Source: Melioribacteraceae bacterium
Lineage (GTDB): Bacteria; Bacteroidota; Ignavibacteria; Ignavibacteriales; Melioribacteraceae
Length of the DNA stretch: 64,000 nucleotides
Direction of reading: 5' to 3'
Assembly (NCBI GenBank): GCA_021740785.1
Contig: JAIOZI010000022.1
Span: forward strand, 1-64,000
Shown in pieces: positions 51,438 through 59,730 of the stretch. Position 1 is the first letter of the stretch. Each line of letters opens with the position of its first letter. The position numbers and the translations under genes were made by a program. The notes beneath the pieces were generated by a model. The model did not search any database. It was given only the letters and a program-made list of their open reading frames with translations, and was not told where the DNA came from.

Positions 51438-52517
51438 GTGTTTAATAAAGGAAGCCCATATAACGATCTCCCATTGCTTCCCCCACTTATTGAATTGGAA
51501 ACCAAAGAAATTTTAAAGGCGGCAATTTCAGCGAATAAAGCTCTTGCTGAATTAAAAGGTGCGGCAAATACAATTCCAAATCAATCAATATTAATTAGCA
51601 CTCTACCGTTACAGGAAGCCCGCTCAAGTTCTGAAATAGAGAATGTTATTACAACCAATGATAAACTTTACGAAGCAATAGCTTCATCAACAAACAATTT
51701 TGATCCGCAGACAAAGGAGGTGTTACGTTACCGTGAAGCTTTGTGGGAAGGTTATAAAGAATTGCAAACAAGAAAACTTCTTACGACAAATCTTTATATC
51801 AGGATTTATCAAAAAATTAAGGAGACAAATGCAAGCATTAGAGTAACGCCGGGAACAAAGATTTCTAATTCCAAAGGAGAAGTAGTTTATTCACCGCCTG
51901 AAGGAGAAGAGGTAATTCGAAATAAGTTGAGAAATTTGGAAGAGTTTATTCACACAGATGACGAATTAGATGACTTAATTAAAATGGCTCTCATACATTA
52001 CCAATTCGAAGCGATTCATCCATTCACTGATGGTAATGGTAGAACAGGAAGAATTATAAATGTACTTTACCTAATTCTGAAAGGTCAACTTGATTTGCCA
52101 ATACTTTATTTGAGTAAATATATTATTGAAAACAAAAACGATTACTATAAGAGACTGCGAAACGTTACCGAAAAAAATGAATGGCAGCCATGGATTATAT
52201 ACATTTTGAATGCAATTGAAGATACAGCTAAATTTACCTCGGTTAAAATAATTCAGATAAAAAATCTTCTTGATAAAACAACAGAAGTTGCGAAGAACAA
52301 ACTTCCTTCGCGTGTGTATTCTAAAGAATTGATTGAATTAATTTTTGTGGAACCCTATTCTAAAACCGAATTTGTAGTTAATGCCGGGATTGCAAAACGA
52401 CAAACAGCAGCAGTATACTTGAAAGAACTTGAAAAAATAGGATTGCTCAAGAGTAGAAAAGTTGGTAAAGAAGTACTTTATTTAAATAATGACTTGCAAA
52501 AAATATTAGTGGATTGA
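51438..52517 (+). CDS. Fic-domain protein with N-terminal inhibitory motif, 359 aa
   Basis: A likely AMP- or UMP-transferase that modifies a protein side chain. The catalytic motif HPFTDGNGRTGR is intact at residues 194-205. An inhibitory motif of the (S/T)xxxE(G/N) type is read as SSEIEN at residues 64-69 (Ser64, Glu68, Asn69), which blocks ATP binding in class II Fic proteins. The C-terminal 80 residues form a winged helix (for example AKRQTAAVYLKELEKIGLLK), so it could bind its own operator. The GTG start at 51438 overlaps a TTAACACT/AGTGTTTAA near-palindrome. No toxin/antitoxin partner gene is adjacent. Confidence 0.85.
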   Translation: MFNKGSPYNDLPLLPPLIELETKEILKAAISANKALAELKGAANTIPNQSILISTLPLQEARSSSEIENVITTNDKLYEAIASSTNNFDPQTKEVLRYREALWEGYKELQTRKLLTTNLYIRIYQKIKETNASIRVTPGTKISNSKGEVVYSPPEGEEVIRNKLRNLEEFIHTDDELDDLIKMALIHYQFEAIHPFTDGNGRTGRIINVLYLILKGQLDLPILYLSKYIIENKNDYYKRLRNVTEKNEWQPWIIYILNAIEDTAKFTSVKIIQIKNLLDKTTEVAKNKLPSRVYSKELIELIFVEPYSKTEFVVNAGIAKRQTAAVYLKELEKIGLLKSRKVGKEVLYLNNDLQKILVD

Positions 52518-52733
52518 GGATTAATAATATTGACAAAACAAAAATAAAAAGCTGCAGAATGTGATGAAACAGGATGTCTTAATAAATTCATTCTTACAAT
52601 TACAATCTGCTGAAGAATTTTGCTGATTATAAAGATAAGCGGTATTGAATAACACCTATAGTTTGTCTTTGTTGTAATAAATCCTTTCTTAATCTTATTT
52701 TTATACATAGAAACGTTCGGCTATAAATTCGTA

Positions 52734-53201
52734 TTAGTCCTTTCTTGCCTTAATCCTATTTAGGATGACCGCTTCTACACAAATCTCACTAATTCTATCA
52801 GATAAAAAGTTGTTATCTTTTTTTCTAATTTGATCCCAAAAATCGCTTGTATAGTGTATTCCATTTTTTATTCCATGTCTGCCAGTTCTACTATGTGTAA
52901 AAATTAAATCAAAATGTTTTTGGCCATTTTTCTTTTCTCCACTTAGTGTCTTAGGATAAATCAAATCATCATTTAATGTTGGTATCTTAATTTCTCCGCG
53001 TATGCATCTCTCATCAAAATAGATTATCGTGATTTCCCAATTGTCAGTGTTTTTATCAAATGTAATAAATTTTTCAATTTCTTCTTTCGGATAGAATAAA
53101 TCAGTATTTCGAGTAATAAATAATTTATCATACCAAGAATTCGCATCTTCTCTTGATTCTCTTAAATCAAAAATCATATGGAAATATTTGAACTTTGTCA
53201 C
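52734..53201 (-). CDS. hypothetical protein, 155 aa
   Basis: I do not recognise it. The chain is polar with several aromatic strands (WEITIIYFDERCIRGEIKI) and a Lys-rich centre, and has no membrane segment or signal peptide. The pattern SRTGRHGIKNGIHYT and the C-terminal helix (SEICVEAVILNRIKARKD) suggest a globular fold. Base composition looks slightly more AT-rich than its neighbours and the gene sits in the accessory patch between fic and the NmrA remnant, so it could be transferred. Confidence 0.6.
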   Translation of the reverse strand: MTKFKYFHMIFDLRESREDANSWYDKLFITRNTDLFYPKEEIEKFITFDKNTDNWEITIIYFDERCIRGEIKIPTLNDDLIYPKTLSGEKKNGQKHFDLIFTHSRTGRHGIKNGIHYTSDFWDQIRKKDNNFLSDRISEICVEAVILNRIKARKD

Positions 53202-53540
53202 AATTCTCCATTTTTATTAAAATAAATATAATAAATTCGATCTACAACAAAGGGCACTAAAAATAAATTGTTTGTTTTCTGAATAAATAATATTCCACTA
53301 TAAATTTATATGGGTTTCCTTCATATTTATTCTAGGTTGTCACAAAGATAATATTCTTTCCGCAAAATTTACTGTGGTCATTTTCTGTTGATCAGAATTA
53401 TTGCCGCTCACATCACTCACCAACTCTCCATTTTGAAACTCTCTCTTCAAATCAGTTGTTAATAAATATTAAATGGGATATATTATCCGATGGTTGGGGC
53501 AAGTAAATTTATTAACTAGATTTTAGAAGGGGTAATATAA
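53202..53540. other. gap without a recognised gene
   Basis: About 340 bp. I find no gene, tRNA or clear hairpin. On the minus strand a TATCTTTG box at 53342-53349 faces the hypothetical gene, but it is 140 bp away. Confidence 0.5.
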
Positions 53541-53615
53541 ATGGCAGAGAAAAAAATCATCGCGGTTTTCGGCGCAACCGGTTCGCAAGGCGGCGGATTG
53601 GCTCGTGCAATTTGA
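53541..53615 (+). pseudogene. truncated NmrA-family dehydrogenase-like gene
   Basis: A start codon with GAAGGGG upstream opens 24 codons beginning MAEKKIIAVFGATGSQGGGL, the GxxGxxG nucleotide-binding start of NmrA-type Rossmann proteins, and then meets TGA. The remaining 250 or so residues of such a protein are not found downstream. The start signal is intact, so this looks like a gene cut short by deletion, not a small functional protein. Confidence 0.75.
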
Positions 53616-53824
53616 ACAAAAACCTGGGGTTGTCGAAAAATCCAGAAACTATGAGATTTGAGGCAGCCTCTTTTTATTGAACATTAACCTCATCAGCGGT
53701 GACATGTTTTTCTCCTCTCCATTACTCCAATTCTTTTTTTCAAAAACAATCATCAATCACAATATCTTCTCCCTTGCTCCCATTCTCCTTTTCAAAAACA
53801 ATTGTTACTATCAAATTCTTATCG
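53616..53824. other. gap after the NmrA remnant
   Basis: About 210 bp of AT-rich DNA with two related CTCC...TTTTCAAAAACAA segments (about 53735 and 53790). AACCTCATCAGCGGTGACATG at about 53688 recalls the AACCACGCTAGCGGTGAAAT at about 51231, so a short repeat may flank the accessory patch. Confidence 0.35.
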
Positions 53825-56476
53825 TTATTTAAGAATAAGCATCTTTTTTATTCCTGAATAATCTCCAGCATTCAATCTATAAAGATAAACTCCGCTCGGT
53901 AATTCAGCTCCATTAAATTCAACTTCGTAGGTGCCGGGTTGTTTGGCTTCATTTACCAGTGTTGTTATTTCTTCTCCGAGCATGCTGTAAATTCTTAAGC
54001 TTACGTTGTAAGACAATTCGCCGAATTGCTTATTCTTTTTGAGCGAAACAGCGTTTCGCTCAACAGTTGGTATTGTATATTTAATTTTTGTGGTTGGGTT
54101 AAAAGGATTTGGGTAATTTTGGTATAGTTTGAAATCACCCGCTACTGTTCTATCAACATCTTCATCAATATTTGTGATGGCATCGAGATCCATTTTATAC
54201 ATTGATCTGCCGTGTGTACCGACTGCCAGGTAATTTTCTGTCGGGTGAATTTTTATATCGCCAACCACCACCACGGGAAAGTTTTCACCCATCGAGTCCC
54301 ATCTTCTTCCGCCGTCGAATGATATGAACATTCCCACATCATTTCCCAGATACAACCTATCAGGGTAATTATTATCAACCGCGAAAGCATTAACCGGTGC
54401 ATCAGGAAGGTTCCCGCTTATGTTTGTCCAGCTTTCACCCATGTTGGTTGAGGCAAACACATGCGGCTGCGGGTCGCGCCATTTCAATCCCGAAAACGTA
54501 ACATAAAGCGTGCTGTCTTTGCTCGGATCAACAACAACGCGAGTCACCCATCTCTCCGGCAGCCCGTTTGAAATTACACGCCAGGTTGAACCATAATTAT
54601 CACTTACCCAAACATGACTGTCGTCTGTTCCGGCATAAATAACATTCGAATTAGAAGGAGCTACTGCGATAGTGGTTATTGTTCCCAGGCGCGGATGATC
54701 ACCGACAAGTATTCCGCTGACGGCTGTCCAGCTATCCGCTTTATTAGTAGTTCTGTAAATTTTATTCGTTCCGTAATAAAGAATGCTGGAGTTATTCGGA
54801 TCCATAGCCACGGGAGTTGACCAATTACGAGGATCGGATGAGTTGACTCCGTTAAGCGCATAATATGTATTCCAGCTTTCACCGGAAAAAACTAATTTAT
54901 TCAATCCGCCGTTTTGATATTCGGCGTACACAATGTTAGGATCTTCGTGATCAACAAGATTGTAGAATCCGTCACCGCCGAGAATAACGAACCAATCATC
55001 AAGATTACCGGTAGAAGTTCTCAATGAACTGTTGTCCTGTGTTCCGCCATAGAGCCGTTCAGGGTTATTTGCATCCAACCCGATCTCATAAAATTGAGTA
55101 GCGGGAAGTTGAACAGGATTACTCCATGTAACTCCGCCGTTAGTAGAGATATTCATTCCTCCGTCATTTCCGCTTATCAAATATTCGGGATTCTCAGGGT
55201 GAAATGCCAGCGCATGATGATCGACATGAAGCTGTGAGGGACCGCCGTAACCGTATTCAATCGGCCAGCTTGCTCCGGCGTTTGTAGATTTCATGAATGA
55301 TACATCCATCGCAAAAACCGTATTGGGATCAGCCGGGTGAACGCGAACTTGTCCGAAGTACCAGCTAAAGGTACTGGTTCCAAAATCAATTTCATTATCC
55401 GTGTCGGCATCACTCCATGTGTCGCCGTAATCGTCTGTTTTGTAAAAGCCGTGGTAAGTGTAGCCATCCGTATAAAGAGCATAAGCAATATTGGGATTTG
55501 ATTTGCTGATGCTCAGACCGATTCTTCCGATATTAGTTGCAGCGGGATTCGGAAGCCCGTTTTCGGTTCCGAGTTCTTCCCAGTTGGTACCGGCGTCGGT
55601 TGTTCTGAATATTCCGCTGGTCGGTCCGTAAAGGTGAGATGAATTCGGTCGCCTTACCCGTTCCCACATTGAGACCATTAGAAAATCGGGATCAGTTGGA
55701 TCCATTACAATATCGATCGCACCGGTAGAATCGGAAATGAAAAGAGATTTTTCCCAGGTAGCTCCTGCATCTGTCGATTTATATAAACCTCTTTCGGGAT
55801 TTGGCGCAAAGTAAGAACCCACTGCCGCCACATAAATTATATCAGGATTGTTGGGATTGATAACTACGCGTCCGATTGATACTGAACTGTCTAACCCGAT
55901 ATGTTCCCATGAAATGCCGGCATCAGTTGATTTGAACATTCCGCTGCCGGGGAAATTGTTGTGCCCGCCGTTTGGTTCACCTGTTCCGACATAAATTATA
56001 TCCGGGTTTACCGGATCAATACCAATATCTCCGATCGTTTGTGTCGGCTGATCATCAAAAATAGGAAACCATGTTTCACCCGTATCGGTGGATTTGAACA
56101 CACCCCCGGTTGCCGCTGCTGCATAAACAATATTAGGTTCTGCAGGATTAAATTCTATATCTACAACTCTGCCGCCGATGTTAATCGGACCGGCAAACTC
56201 CCACCCGGGAAACGAAACTCCTTTCCGAATCTGTCTTAATTCCTTTTTCATTTTCTGAGTCTGCTGAACGGCTTCCAATGTTGCGCGAGGATCTGCATCA
56301 AAGTGAGGGAATGTTCTTTGCATCCACGCCCATTCGTTGGGACGTGTATCGGGTCCGCTGAAATTTTTCGCGGGAGAAATTACATGCTGAGTCTGTTGAT
56401 TATTGATTTCGTTAATCAAAAAATATGAAAGAAATAAAACAGTTGCGAAAATTAAAAAAGTAATGTTTCGTTTCAT
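53825..56476 (-). CDS. T9SS-secreted BNR/VPS10-type beta-propeller protein, 883 aa
   Basis: A large extracellular protein. A signal-like helix (about 5-22) is followed by repeated blades with the pattern of WYSN/BNR Asp-box repeats: GVFKSTDTGETW, GMFKSTDAGISW, GLYKSTDAGATW and others, as in sortilin-like or sialidase-like propellers. About ten or more blades are visible. The C-terminal sorting domain begins at about residue 784 with YQNYPNPFNPTTKIKY and ends GIKKMLILK; it directs export by the type IX system and attachment to the surface. Right after the strand IKYTIP it has an extra loop VERNAVSLKKNKQFGEL... encoded by two palindromes (see 54014-54063). Ligand or substrate unknown. Confidence 0.88.
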   Translation of the reverse strand: MKRNITFLIFATVLFLSYFLINEINNQQTQHVISPAKNFSGPDTRPNEWAWMQRTFPHFDADPRATLEAVQQTQKMKKELRQIRKGVSFPGWEFAGPINIGGRVVDIEFNPAEPNIVYAAAATGGVFKSTDTGETWFPIFDDQPTQTIGDIGIDPVNPDIIYVGTGEPNGGHNNFPGSGMFKSTDAGISWEHIGLDSSVSIGRVVINPNNPDIIYVAAVGSYFAPNPERGLYKSTDAGATWEKSLFISDSTGAIDIVMDPTDPDFLMVSMWERVRRPNSSHLYGPTSGIFRTTDAGTNWEELGTENGLPNPAATNIGRIGLSISKSNPNIAYALYTDGYTYHGFYKTDDYGDTWSDADTDNEIDFGTSTFSWYFGQVRVHPADPNTVFAMDVSFMKSTNAGASWPIEYGYGGPSQLHVDHHALAFHPENPEYLISGNDGGMNISTNGGVTWSNPVQLPATQFYEIGLDANNPERLYGGTQDNSSLRTSTGNLDDWFVILGGDGFYNLVDHEDPNIVYAEYQNGGLNKLVFSGESWNTYYALNGVNSSDPRNWSTPVAMDPNNSSILYYGTNKIYRTTNKADSWTAVSGILVGDHPRLGTITTIAVAPSNSNVIYAGTDDSHVWVSDNYGSTWRVISNGLPERWVTRVVVDPSKDSTLYVTFSGLKWRDPQPHVFASTNMGESWTNISGNLPDAPVNAFAVDNNYPDRLYLGNDVGMFISFDGGRRWDSMGENFPVVVVGDIKIHPTENYLAVGTHGRSMYKMDLDAITNIDEDVDRTVAGDFKLYQNYPNPFNPTTKIKYTIPTVERNAVSLKKNKQFGELSYNVSLRIYSMLGEEITTLVNEAKQPGTYEVEFNGAELPSGVYLYRLNAGDYSGIKKMLILK
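54014..54063 (-). repeat. in-frame palindromic elements in the sorting domain (copy 1)
   Basis: Inside the 883-aa gene, TTGAGCGAAAC at 54039-54049 and GTTTCGCTCAA at 54053-54063 form an 11-bp perfect inverted repeat around AGC. CAATTCG at 54014-54020 and CGAATTG at 54022-54028 form a second perfect palindrome. Together they encode most of the extra loop after IKYTIP in the sorting domain. Confidence 0.85.
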
Positions 56477-56759
56477 TGTATACCCCTAATTATAAAAGCG
56501 TGAGTAAAATTTATAAGAAATGAGAAGAATAACAAGAGTAATATATTTGCTCTTGTTAAATTAATTAAATCAAGGAAAGTTTTTGAAAAATGAATGACAA
56601 TGGGAGAAACAATATATTAAATATCAGATAAAACATCATACCAATTACAAAAATCCCGCACTCATTAATTGTTTTTCTGTTATATTTAAACATGAAGATG
56701 TATCAAGTTTCTTCGCTGGGGAAATCAGGAAAAATTTATTAATAGTATCGAGGTTCACC

Positions 56760-59675
56760 ATGAATAAAAACTATATCAATAAATTATTGTTTATATTTTT
56801 GATAATTACAACGTGTTTATATTCACAAACAGAAACTTTTCACAAAATTTATTTTGAGTTTGGCGAATTTTCTACTGGGTATCAGGTATTGACTCTTGAG
56901 GATGGATCGTACTTAGTAGCAGGCTCAGCTAGTGATAATATCGAGTCCGAAAACAACTCACTGTTGTTGACCAGACTTGATTCAGACGGAAACATTATAT
57001 GGTCTACCGTTTCAGAAAATTCTCATGTATCATATAGTAAAAAAGTTCGCTTATCTCCAATTGAATTAGCAGGTGAAAATTCGATAGTTGCTGCATATTC
57101 TAAAGTAGAAGGTGATTCTTCATGTATATCTTTTGAGAAATATACCCTTGACGGAGAATTGGTTACTTCTAAATCACTCACCGAAATTAAAAAAGGTTTT
57201 GGGCTTGACCTTGAATTAAGTAATGACGGTGATTTATATCTTGCCGGTCTTGTACACGATAATATTCCGGTACTAATTAAATTGGATTCAGAAGGAAATA
57301 TTATCTGGAAAAAATATTTTGATCCGATTCTTTCTTTTACCATAACCACCTCACTTTATTCATTACAGGATGGAAATATTCTTTTTGCTAATGGCAGGGA
57401 GTTAATTAAATACAATTCTTCCGGTGATTCATTAGCTGCAGTTAATATCGGGTTCTTTCCTTATGATTATTCTGAAACTTCCGGTGAAATTTATATCTCA
57501 GGTTCTAATAAATATGCCAAAATAAATGTTGACTTAACTTCTGTCTGGGTAAAAAATATGGGAGGAGAAAATTTTGACATTATAACTGCGAGTAGTGACA
57601 GAGCGTATTTATTAAATGCTCTTGATGATAATACTGATTTAATTCGAATAGATTCAGAGGGAATAGTGAACTCGCAGCAGAATATTTACGGATATAATTA
57701 TTCATTTGCCAGATTACCAGAGTCTTATTTTGTTATTACCGGTATAATAGATAATAAAATGTTTTTAGCAAAAGCTGATTCCACGGGTTATATTAACGCA
57801 CTGTCTTTAGTAAGTCCCCGGAACAATAATTCAGTAAGAGCATTTCAGAATTATCAAATTAAATGGTACCAATCAAACATTCTTCAAGTAAATATTGATT
57901 ATTCGACCGACGGAGGAACTACATGGACGAACATTGCATCAAATATTGATGCAGAGACGGAATCATATACATGGCTGGCTCCGGGCACATTTTCCGATAA
58001 TTGTTTCATGAAAATAACTGCAGTTGAAAATCCTGATATATTCACTGTGAATACAGAGCCTTTCTCAATAATTGATTATCAGGATTACGATTACATTGCA
58101 GTTAACGAAGTAAAAATGTGGGTTGGGAATAATGGTGACGGATCACATGATCCCAATACAGATGCTTCTGGTTTTTATTGGCCCGGCGGTGAAGATGCAG
58201 CACTGACTTCTATTTATAAAGACGGTTTAGTTTTTGGCGGTGTTTATAATGGCGAAATAAGAGTAAACGGAAATACATACATAGAGGGACTAACTCCTGG
58301 AATGATACTCGGAAACGGACAGCCGGATGATCCGATGTTGTCTAAATACAAGGTATTCAAAGTGCGTGAGGATTGGGAATTGTTTCCCCCTGGAGTTCAA
58401 AAGGATAAATTGGAATATAATTATAACCATTGGCCTGTAGAAGCCGGGGCTCCTTTTGATGATAATGATAACGATGGTGAGTATAACCCGGAAATAGATT
58501 CTCCTTACTTTATTGGTAACGAGGTTTTATATTATGTAGCCAACGATATGGATAGCAGTGCGTCTACTTTTACTTATGGCTCGAATCCAATGGGTCTTGA
58601 ATTTCAAACTTTGATTTGGGGATATGGCTCAATACCCTCATTAAATGATGTCGTATTCAAGAAGTATAAAATAATTAACAAAAGTGATGTAACAATTGAG
58701 GATATGTATCTAACATATTGGACGGATGATGATTTGGGATTTGCGGGTGATGATTATGTTGGATGTGACACTACACTGAACTTAGGGTTCTCCTATAACG
58801 GGGACGAATGGGACGACGAATATAATGACCATGGATTTACCACCCCTGCTGTTGGACACATGATGATTCAAGGTCCCATTGTACCTGGGGAACCAAGTGA
58901 TACCGCTGTTTTTAATGGAAGGAAGATACGTGGGTTTAAAAATCTTCCAATGACGTCTTTTGTGTTTTATCAAAATGGAAGCAACTCTATTTATCAAGAT
59001 CCTGTAATAGGCGACTATCAGGGTACGCTTGAATTTTATAACATTATGCAGGGTAAATCAGTTGAAGGAGAATCGTTTATTGATCCGAGCACAAATGAAG
59101 AAACGGTCTTCGTATTAAGCGGCAATCCTGTTACAGGCACAGGATGGTATGAAGGCAGCGGTTGGCCTGGAGGTTTTGACCCTGGGGATAGAAGATACGT
59201 GATGTCATCCGGACCGTTTAATTTAGCTCCCGGACAAACGCAGGAAGTTGTGTATGCAATTTTCATGGGTATGGGAAACAGCAGGCTTCAAAGTGTATCG
59301 GAGCTTATGAACAAAGGTTTTGAAATACATCAATATTTCAATGATGTTTTGGTAAATATAAAAGATAAAACCGATATTATTGCTGATGAATTTGAGTTGT
59401 ACCAAAACTATCCTAACCCCTTTAACCCTACAACCACAATTGAATTTTCAATCCCCAATTTTGTAGGGGACGAAAATTTTCGTCCCCTACGCGGGGTTAA
59501 ATTAAAAGTTTTTGATATTCTCGGTCGTGAGGTGAAAACATTGCTAAACAAACCAATGCAGCCCGGCAGACATAAAGTTGAATTTGATGCATCTGGTTTG
59601 GCGAGCGGAGTTTATTTCTATCAGTTGAACAGCGGCAGCTATATAAATACAAAAAAAATGATTGTGCTTAAGTAG
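56760..59675 (+). CDS. large T9SS cargo protein, paralogue 1, 971 aa
   Basis: A secreted protein with a signal peptide (about 1-22) and no enzyme motif I recognise. The N-terminal 300 residues repeat a TDSDGNIIW-like blade pattern of a beta propeller. The middle holds an Ig-like stretch (YQSNILQVNIDYSTDGGTTW). Then comes a conserved block of about 400 residues with VNEVKMWVGNNG, the calcium-type loop DDNDNDGEYNPEID and a segment YVMSSGPFNLAPGQTQEVVYAI. The sorting domain starts at about residue 880 (YQNYPNPFNPTTTIEF). Its loop carries a 28-bp palindrome. It is about the same size and order as the next gene, 56 bp away. Confidence 0.88.
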   Translation: MNKNYINKLLFIFLIITTCLYSQTETFHKIYFEFGEFSTGYQVLTLEDGSYLVAGSASDNIESENNSLLLTRLDSDGNIIWSTVSENSHVSYSKKVRLSPIELAGENSIVAAYSKVEGDSSCISFEKYTLDGELVTSKSLTEIKKGFGLDLELSNDGDLYLAGLVHDNIPVLIKLDSEGNIIWKKYFDPILSFTITTSLYSLQDGNILFANGRELIKYNSSGDSLAAVNIGFFPYDYSETSGEIYISGSNKYAKINVDLTSVWVKNMGGENFDIITASSDRAYLLNALDDNTDLIRIDSEGIVNSQQNIYGYNYSFARLPESYFVITGIIDNKMFLAKADSTGYINALSLVSPRNNNSVRAFQNYQIKWYQSNILQVNIDYSTDGGTTWTNIASNIDAETESYTWLAPGTFSDNCFMKITAVENPDIFTVNTEPFSIIDYQDYDYIAVNEVKMWVGNNGDGSHDPNTDASGFYWPGGEDAALTSIYKDGLVFGGVYNGEIRVNGNTYIEGLTPGMILGNGQPDDPMLSKYKVFKVREDWELFPPGVQKDKLEYNYNHWPVEAGAPFDDNDNDGEYNPEIDSPYFIGNEVLYYVANDMDSSASTFTYGSNPMGLEFQTLIWGYGSIPSLNDVVFKKYKIINKSDVTIEDMYLTYWTDDDLGFAGDDYVGCDTTLNLGFSYNGDEWDDEYNDHGFTTPAVGHMMIQGPIVPGEPSDTAVFNGRKIRGFKNLPMTSFVFYQNGSNSIYQDPVIGDYQGTLEFYNIMQGKSVEGESFIDPSTNEETVFVLSGNPVTGTGWYEGSGWPGGFDPGDRRYVMSSGPFNLAPGQTQEVVYAIFMGMGNSRLQSVSELMNKGFEIHQYFNDVLVNIKDKTDIIADEFELYQNYPNPFNPTTTIEFSIPNFVGDENFRPLRGVKLKVFDILGREVKTLLNKPMQPGRHKVEFDASGLASGVYFYQLNSGSYINTKKMIVLK
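59463..59490 (+). repeat. in-frame perfect palindrome in the sorting domain (copy 2)
   Basis: GTAGGGGACGAAAA at 59463-59476 is followed directly by its reverse complement TTTTCGTCCCCTAC at 59477-59490, a 28-bp palindrome with no loop. It encodes VGDENFRPL in the loop after IEFSIP of paralogue 1. Confidence 0.92.
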
Positions 59676-59730
59676 GGAACTCAAAACATTTTGTTAGAAT
59701 TAAAAAATTTAGAAAAATCAAGAGGTCTAA

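Noticed and set aside
52478-52708. 76-codon minus-strand open frame next to fic
   Set aside because: Overlaps the fic 3' end and has a hydrophobic, low-quality composition with no ribosome site.
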